Below are positions 23,411 through 27,773 of a stretch of DNA of 27,773 nt, piece after piece. A program made the position numbers and the translations under genes. Each line of letters opens with the position of its first letter. Position 1 is the first letter of the stretch. The stretch is taken from NCBI GenBank assembly GCA_014190175.1, contig BJFZ01000015.1, positions 1-27,773 of the forward strand. Direction: 5' to 3'. The notes beneath the pieces were generated by a model, which searched no databases, was not told the DNA's origin, and saw only the letters and a list, made by a program, of their open reading frames with translations. Source of the DNA: Actinomycetes bacterium (GTDB taxonomy: Bacteria > Actinomycetota > Actinomycetes > Nanopelagicales > Nanopelagicaceae).

Positions 23411-24456
23411 TGAAATTACTCTCCTTTGTAACAGTCACTTCAATAGGTCGAACCCGGCATCTTGGCGCACTTATTTCAGGTGATGCCGATTCGGGGGAGG
23501 TTATTGATTTAACTGCAGCATCGAGAGCGTTACTTGCTTCAGAAGGTTTGGATGAGATTGGTGCAGAGCGAATCACTAATGCGCTCTGCCCAGCCTCAAC
23601 TTTAGGATTTATTCAGGGTGGAGATAGAGCCCGTGATTTAGCAGAAAAAGCAGTTGCTGCCGTTTTGAAAAATGGTTGGGAGAGCGCACCAAACCTTGCG
23701 CAGATTAGATACAACGCCGCTGATATCGCTCATCTTCCAGCGATAAGCGCACCTCCACTTTTGCGGGATTTCATGTCTTTCGAAAAACATTTATTAAATG
23801 TCTTTCCTAAATTAAATCGACCAATTCCAGATGAGTGGTACAAACGTCCGGTTTTTTACAAAGGCAACGCAGCCAGCATTGGCGCGCACAAACAAGAGAT
23901 TGAATTTCCAGAGTATGCCGAAGTTTTAGATTTAGAGTTCGAATTTGCAATTGTGATTGGTAAATCTGGAATCGACATCAAAGTCGAGAATGCCCGTGAT
24001 TACATCTACGGATACACAATTTACAATGATTTTTCGGCACGTGTAATTCAATCCCAAGAAATGTCGGTTGGGCTTGGACCTGCTAAAGGTAAAGATTTTG
24101 TAGGCGCACATGTGTTAGGTCCGGTCTTAGTTACTGCTGATGAGATTAAAGATCCTTACTCGCTTGCCATGAAGGCGTGGATAAATGGAGTTCAGTGGAC
24201 TGATGGAAATACAAATGACATGCATTGGAAATTTGAACAAATGATTGCTTATGCATCTTGGAATGAACAATTACAAGTTGGTGAGGTTTTTGGTTCTGGA
24301 ACAGTTGGCGATGGATCTGGTGCAGAACAAGACAAAGTCTTGAATCCTGGCGATGTAATCGAACTAGATGTTGCTGGAATTGGAAAGTTATTCAACAAGG
24401 TAGTTAGAAATAAACCGCTTGATCTAGATATCAGCAAACATGGAGGCGCTAAATGA
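23410..24456 (+). CDS. Fumarylacetoacetate-hydrolase family protein
   Basis: This 348-residue enzyme has an FAH catalytic domain in its C-terminal two thirds. Metal-binding acidic residues are visible in EVLDLEFEFAIVIGK and YTIYNDFSAR (the family's ND-x-SAR), with the RDFMSFEKH motif earlier. FAH enzymes cleave carbon-carbon bonds of 1,3-diketo or acylpyruvate acids. In the L-rhamnose and L-fucose diketo-hydrolase pathways an FAH enzyme splits a 2,4-diketo-3-deoxy acid into pyruvate and a hydroxy acid; the present gene could do the same. It overlaps the aldehyde dehydrogenase gene by four bases. Confidence 0.88.
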   Translation: MKLLSFVTVTSIGRTRHLGALISGDADSGEVIDLTAASRALLASEGLDEIGAERITNALCPASTLGFIQGGDRARDLAEKAVAAVLKNGWESAPNLAQIRYNAADIAHLPAISAPPLLRDFMSFEKHLLNVFPKLNRPIPDEWYKRPVFYKGNAASIGAHKQEIEFPEYAEVLDLEFEFAIVIGKSGIDIKVENARDYIYGYTIYNDFSARVIQSQEMSVGLGPAKGKDFVGAHVLGPVLVTADEIKDPYSLAMKAWINGVQWTDGNTNDMHWKFEQMIAYASWNEQLQVGEVFGSGTVGDGSGAEQDKVLNPGDVIELDVAGIGKLFNKVVRNKPLDLDISKHGGAK

Positions 24457-25874
24457 TCTTCTCCGATCTATATATCAATGGCAAATGGGTTGAAGGCGCA
24501 GGCCGCCACCCAGTTTATGATCCAAGTGATGGTTCGGTGATTACCGAGATCGCTATCGCTGGAGAAAAAGAAGTAGATGCCGCGATGAATGCTGCAGCAG
24601 CAGCTTTCCCAACTTTTGCACAAACGCCTTCACGTCAACGTGGTGAAATGCTGCGCCGTGCCTTTGAAATCATGATTGTAGAAGCAGACGACCTAGCAAG
24701 GTTAGTTTCGCGCGAAAATGGCAAAGTTTTCGCTGACGCAAAAGCCGAAGTTTTGTATGCGGCCGAATTTTTCCGTTGGTTCTCTGAAGAGGCAGTTCGC
24801 ATCGAGGGAGATTTCCGCACTTCTCCAAGCGGCGACAAACGAATCATTGTTACCAATCAACCAATTGGTGTTTCATTATTAATTACTCCATGGAATTTTC
24901 CAGCAGCTATGGCTACTCGCAAAATCGGTCCAGCAATTGCAGCTGGTTGCACTGTAATTGTTAAACCTGCAACTGAAACTCCACTTACTACTTTGGCTAT
25001 CGCTGATATTTTGCATCGCGCAGGTGTTCCTGCAGGCGTTGTAAATGTGATCACTCCAATTCCTGCTGGTCCAGCAATAACTCGCTTGCTGGAAGATCCA
25101 CGTTTAAAGAATCTTTCATTTACCGGATCGACCCAAGTCGGAAAAATTTTATTAAAGCAAGCAGCAGATCGAGTCATTCGCACTTCAATGGAGTTAGGTG
25201 GAAACGCACCATTTATTGTTTTGGATGATGCAGATATTAACGAGGCTGTAAGTGGCGCAATGATTGCCAAACTGCGTAATGGCGGAGCCGCTTGCACTGC
25301 TGCAAACCGTTTTTATGTTTCCAAAAAAGTCGCTGCACAATTTACTGAAAAGTTAACAGCAGCAATGGCAGAAATTAAAATGGCATCAGGATTAACTGAA
25401 GGTGCTCAACTTGGTGCAAGTGTTTCAGTAAAAGAGCGGAATAAAATTGCCGATCTAGTAACTGCTTCAATTGCGCAAGGAGCTGAAGTAAAACTTGGCG
25501 GAAAAACTCCTGCTGGCGACGGCGCTTTCTATCCACCAACAGTTCTAACTGTTGCAGCAGATAATGAAATTTTGAAAGAGGAAATCTTCGGACCAGTTGC
25601 GGTAATAGTTACAGTGGAATCTGATGAACAAGCGATCGCACTTGCAAATGACACTGAGTACGGCTTAATCAGTTACATCTACTCAGCCGATTTGGGTCGC
25701 GCACTCAAAGTCGCTGAAGCGATGGAATCTGGAATGGTGGCTATTAATAGAGGAGTAATTTCTGACCCTGCAGCTCCATTTGGCGGATACAAGCAAAGTG
25801 GATTAGGTCGCGAAGGTGGCTTTGATGGAATCCATGAGTTCCTCGAGAAGAAGTACATCGGCGCTGCTTTTTAA
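24453..25874 (+). CDS. NAD(P)-dependent aldehyde dehydrogenase
   Basis: This is a 473-residue enzyme of the succinate-semialdehyde dehydrogenase (GabD-like) branch. The catalytic cysteine lies in NGGAACTAANRF, the catalytic Glu in TSMELGGNAPF, and the NAD-binding motif FTGSTQVGKI before it. The C-terminal dimerisation sequence (FGGYKQSGLGREGG) is typical. In this operon it likely oxidises the aldehyde left by the upstream cleavage, perhaps lactaldehyde or a semialdehyde, to its acid; family alone does not fix the substrate. It is the last gene of the operon; no strong terminator follows (a GGTAGAG/CTCTACC dyad at 25896-25926 is the best candidate). Confidence 0.9.
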   Translation: MIFSDLYINGKWVEGAGRHPVYDPSDGSVITEIAIAGEKEVDAAMNAAAAAFPTFAQTPSRQRGEMLRRAFEIMIVEADDLARLVSRENGKVFADAKAEVLYAAEFFRWFSEEAVRIEGDFRTSPSGDKRIIVTNQPIGVSLLITPWNFPAAMATRKIGPAIAAGCTVIVKPATETPLTTLAIADILHRAGVPAGVVNVITPIPAGPAITRLLEDPRLKNLSFTGSTQVGKILLKQAADRVIRTSMELGGNAPFIVLDDADINEAVSGAMIAKLRNGGAACTAANRFYVSKKVAAQFTEKLTAAMAEIKMASGLTEGAQLGASVSVKERNKIADLVTASIAQGAEVKLGGKTPAGDGAFYPPTVLTVAADNEILKEEIFGPVAVIVTVESDEQAIALANDTEYGLISYIYSADLGRALKVAEAMESGMVAINRGVISDPAAPFGGYKQSGLGREGGFDGIHEFLEKKYIGAAF

Positions 25875-25895
25875 GGCAGCACGCTCAGGCATTTT

Positions 25896-25926
25896 GGTAG
25901 AGCAAAAGAGGCGTGTACCCTCTACC
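25896..25926. repeat. Weak inverted repeat before the tRNA pair
   Basis: GGTAGAG (25896-25902) and CTCTACC (25920-25926) are 7-bp arms round a 17-base loop, in the 88-bp gap after the aldehyde dehydrogenase gene. The following bases are not a U tract, so this is a poor terminator; no clear promoter for the tRNAs was found. Confidence 0.35.
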
Positions 25927-25962
25927 TTGTTCGCATAAGTAAGTAGTGCAGAAAGAAGTAGT

Positions 25963-26035
25963 GCCCCCCTAGCTCAGACGGTAGAGCGTTTCCATGGTAA
26001 GGAAAAGGTCAACGGTTCGATTCCGTTGGGGGGCT
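25963..26035 (+). tRNA. tRNA-Thr(GGU)
   Basis: The acceptor arm is 25963-25969 with 26028-26034, and the anticodon loop AUGGUAA gives anticodon GGU, threonine. The T loop is UUCGAUU and the discriminator is U26035. CCA is not encoded. It is separated from the next tRNA by one base and both are probably cut from one transcript with rpmG. Confidence 0.95.
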
Positions 26036-26036
26036 C

Positions 26037-26110
26037 GGCGGGGTAGCTCAGCCTGGTAGAGCAAGCGGCTCATAATCGCTGTGTCGCCGGTTCAAGTCCG
26101 GCCTCCGCTA
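26037..26110 (+). tRNA. tRNA-Met(CAU), elongator type
   Basis: The acceptor stem is 26037-26043 with 26103-26109 (two G-U pairs), the anticodon loop is CUCAUAA giving CAU, the T loop is UUCAAGU, and the discriminator is A26110. CCA is not encoded. Its place next to tRNA-Thr and rpmG is a standard actinobacterial arrangement for elongator tRNA-Met; CAU could in principle also be initiator or tRNA-Ile2, but the position and acceptor end argue against that. Confidence 0.9.
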
Positions 26111-26125
26111 CTCGATTACTCGATT

Positions 26126-26175
26126 TCTCGCCTTAGGGCGAGAACGGGTACTCTCAGACCTTCACGAAAGTGAAG
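26126..26175 (+). promoter_or_regulatory. Two leader hairpins before rpmG
   Basis: TCTCGCC (26126-26132) pairs with GGCGAGA (26137-26143) round UUAG, and CUUCAC (26160-26165) pairs with GUGAAG (26170-26175) round a GAAA tetraloop. The second stem ends 11 bases before the rpmG ribosome site AGGAG (26187-26191). They may be processing signals separating the tRNAs from rpmG, or a regulatory leader. Confidence 0.55.
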
Positions 26176-26198
26176 ATTACATAGATAGGAGCATGACC

Positions 26199-26369
26199 AT
26201 GGCAAGTAAGAGTGCGGATGTCCGCCCAAAGATCACCATGGCCTGCGTGGATTGCAAAGAACGCAATTACATCACCAAGAAAAATCGCCGTAACGATCCA
26301 GATCGTATGGAGATGAAGAAGTTCTGCCCGCGCTGCAAAGCCAGCACCCTTCACCGGGAGACCCGCTAA
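26199..26369 (+). CDS. rpmG: 50S ribosomal protein L33, zinc-binding form
   Basis: This 56-residue protein ([20 protein letters not shown]..., ending HRETR) is ribosomal protein L33. Two C-x-x-C pairs (CVDC and CPRC) mark the zinc-binding (C+) version. ATG 26199 is chosen because AGGAG (26187-26191) lies seven bases upstream; an in-frame ATG at 26193 is only one base from that site. It follows tRNA-Thr and tRNA-Met and precedes the dehydratase genes by three bases, as in other actinobacteria. Confidence 0.96.
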   Translation: MASKSADVRPKITMACVDCKERNYITKKNRRNDPDRMEMKKFCPRCKASTLHRETR

Positions 26370-26372
26370 ATC

Positions 26373-26768
26373 ATGGTCGCCCCCGACTTAGTCGGGCGTA
26401 AATTTCTGGGAACGCAGACGCAAAGAGTAAATCAATTAGATCTGGCTTCCTTCGCAACATCAATTGGCGAAACCGCTGATACTCAAATTTCTGAACTTCC
26501 AACTTTCCCAATTTGTTTTACATTAAATGAGGCAGAACGAATTGCTCCAGAACTTGGTCTGGATTGGAGTCGAGTTGTACATGGTGATCAAAGATTTATA
26601 CATCACCGATTTTTAAAAATAGATGAAGAGGTTCGCGCTGATAGTGAAATTGAAGCGGTTAAATCAATGGCGGGTAATGAGATTTTAACTTTGAGATCTG
26701 ATCTTTTTGTCGGAGATGAGTTAGTAACTTCTACCTGGTCAACTTTGGTTTTTAGAGGGCAACAATGA
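26373..26768 (+). CDS. HadA/HadC-like (3R)-hydroxyacyl dehydratase subunit
   Basis: This 131-residue single hot-dog domain protein resembles the structural subunit of (3R)-hydroxyacyl-ACP dehydratases (UPF0336/HadA type), with VVHGDQRFIHHRFLKIDEEV in the middle. It lies three bases after rpmG and overlaps the next gene by four bases (ATGA), consistent with a two-subunit enzyme. In organisms with mycolic acids this acts in fatty-acid elongation; here the acyl chain and carrier are not known, since the cluster is also present in mycolate-free actinobacteria. Confidence 0.82.
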   Translation: MVAPDLVGRKFLGTQTQRVNQLDLASFATSIGETADTQISELPTFPICFTLNEAERIAPELGLDWSRVVHGDQRFIHHRFLKIDEEVRADSEIEAVKSMAGNEILTLRSDLFVGDELVTSTWSTLVFRGQQ

Positions 26769-27178
26769 GTGCGTTAACTGGAATTGCAATTGGGGATGCG
26801 TTACCAACGGAAACTTTCCAATTAGATCGTGCGATGCTGAGCAATTATGCAAATGCCAGCGGAGATTTAAATCCGATCCACTTAGATGAAGCATTTGCTA
26901 AAAATGTTGGCCTCCCAAACGTAATTGCGCACGGGATGCTCACTATGGCGCTCGCCGGGAAAGCGCTAAATACCTGGTGCAATAAGGAGTTTAAAGTAAT
27001 TGAAATTTTCGCTCGCTTTACTAAACCTGTTGTGGTTGAAGCAAACTCAACAACTGCTTTAGAAGTTAGTGGAAAAATCGGGGAGATTACCGAAGGCAAG
27101 ATCAGAGTTGATTTAACCGTCATTTCAAACGAGCAAAAAGTACTTGGAATGACCCGTGCTTTTGTGGTTAAGGCATAA
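26765..27178 (+). CDS. HadB/MaoC-type (3R)-hydroxyacyl dehydratase subunit
   Basis: This 137-residue protein has the hydratase-2 motif YANASGDLNPIHLDEAFA near residue 30, with catalytic Asp and His as in MaoC-family enoyl hydratases, so it should be the catalytic partner of the preceding subunit. It overlaps that gene by four bases and ends three bases before murB. Confidence 0.87.
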   Translation: MSALTGIAIGDALPTETFQLDRAMLSNYANASGDLNPIHLDEAFAKNVGLPNVIAHGMLTMALAGKALNTWCNKEFKVIEIFARFTKPVVVEANSTTALEVSGKIGEITEGKIRVDLTVISNEQKVLGMTRAFVVKA

Positions 27179-27181
27179 CTC

Positions 27182-27773
27182 ATGGACCTAGCTAAATTAA
27201 GTACCTTTCGAGTTGGCGGCGCTGCAAAAAAACTTGTCTTTGCCAGTAATGAAAGTGAGATCATTGCTGCTGTAGAAAATGCCGCAAATTCTAGTAAAGA
27301 AGCAATTCTTGTTATCGGCGCAGGATCAAATTTACTTATTAGCGATCAGGGTTTCGACGGGACTGTAATAGTTATTCAAAGTACCGGCTCTTCCCTTGAT
27401 CAAGATGCATGTTCGGGTGGAACAATCACAGTTAGCGCAGGGGAGAATTGGGAAAGTTTTGTTGAGCGAACCGTAGAACAAGGTTTTAGTGGTCTTGAAT
27501 CTATGAGTGGAATTCCTGGAACAGTTGGAGCGGTTCCAATTCAAAACGTTGGTGCCTATGGTCATGAAGTTGCTGAATTTATCGCACGTGTGCGCACCTA
27601 TGATCGCTCCAGAGAAGAGATCGTAACTTTTACGGCAAACCAATGTGGCTTTGGATATCGAACCTCGTTATTTAAAGAGGAGCCAAATCGCTGGGTTATC
27701 TTAGATGTAACTTTTCAATTAAAAGTGGGCGAATTGTCAGCCCCGATTATGTATCGTGAATTAGCAAATGAGT
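27182..27773 (+). CDS. murB: UDP-N-acetylenolpyruvoylglucosamine reductase, N-terminal part
   Basis: The first 197 codons of MurB, the FAD-dependent reductase that completes UDP-MurNAc for peptidoglycan. Visible are STFRVGGAAKKL near the start, the FAD site VIGAGSNLLISDQGFDG, GIPGTVGAVPIQNVGAYGHE, and GFGYRTSLFK, all family signatures. The catalytic C-terminal part lies beyond the window. ATG 27182 is three bases past the previous stop, and its position after the dehydratase genes is common in actinobacteria. Confidence 0.95.
   Translation, partial: MDLAKLSTFRVGGAAKKLVFASNESEIIAAVENAANSSKEAILVIGAGSNLLISDQGFDGTVIVIQSTGSSLDQDACSGGTITVSAGENWESFVERTVEQGFSGLESMSGIPGTVGAVPIQNVGAYGHEVAEFIARVRTYDRSREEIVTFTANQCGFGYRTSLFKEEPNRWVILDVTFQLKVGELSAPIMYRELANE

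Overview
The window looks like chromosomal DNA of a small-genome, low-GC, free-living actinobacterium. The best guess is the freshwater acI lineage (Nanopelagicales). This rests on actinobacterial neighbourhoods (greA next to a DUF4307 gene; SURF1 next to DUF3817; tRNA-Thr, tRNA-Met, rpmG, two hot-dog dehydratase genes and murB in a row), an A+T-rich coding style, a retinal/beta-carotene module, and secreted proteins with Lys/Cys-rich end modules. The lineage call is an inference; no rRNA or rhodopsin gene is present to settle it.

Layout. 1-5.7 kb: the end of an unidentified gene, a tRNA with a UAA (Leu) anticodon, a large secreted protein, a retinal module (blh on the minus strand, divergent from crtYc-crtYd plus a tiny overlapping membrane-protein gene), a secreted M23-like protein with a perfect 15-bp tandem repeat, and a Bax-inhibitor-1/YccA-like membrane protein ended by a strong bidirectional terminator. 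5.7-14.4 kb: mostly housekeeping and transport: an MFS carrier divergent from a DrrA/DrrB-type ABC exporter, greA and a DUF4307 gene on the minus strand, then on the plus strand a 49-aa membrane protein, SURF1, DUF3817, a cis-prenyl transferase, a PIN-PhoH ATPase and a second MFS carrier.

14.4-25.9 kb is the most distinctive part: a RhaM-like mutarotase gene, a 264-bp regulatory gap with a strong 27-bp dyad, then eleven tightly packed plus-strand genes: a sugar-binding protein, two ABC permeases, a Gfo/Idh/MocA dehydrogenase, a VOC protein, an enolase-superfamily acid-sugar dehydratase, a D-2-hydroxyacid dehydrogenase, an amidohydrolase-2 protein, an ABM-domain protein, an FAH-family hydrolase and an aldehyde dehydrogenase. 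Several junctions overlap by 1 or 4 nt, so this reads as one uptake-and-catabolism operon. The enzyme set resembles a non-phosphorylating pathway (oxidise the sugar, open the lactone, dehydrate, oxidise again, cleave the diketo acid, oxidise the aldehyde), but it does not match any single pathway I know gene for gene. There is no ATP-binding subunit and no regulator gene in the cluster.

25.9 kb to the end returns to core genes: tRNA-Thr(GGU), tRNA-Met(CAU), rpmG with two leader hairpins, two (3R)-hydroxyacyl dehydratase-type subunits and the start of murB, which runs off the window. I saw no mobile elements, CRISPR arrays, phage genes or rRNA. No gene-free stretch exceeds 300 bases; the longest is the 264-bp gap before the sugar-binding protein.
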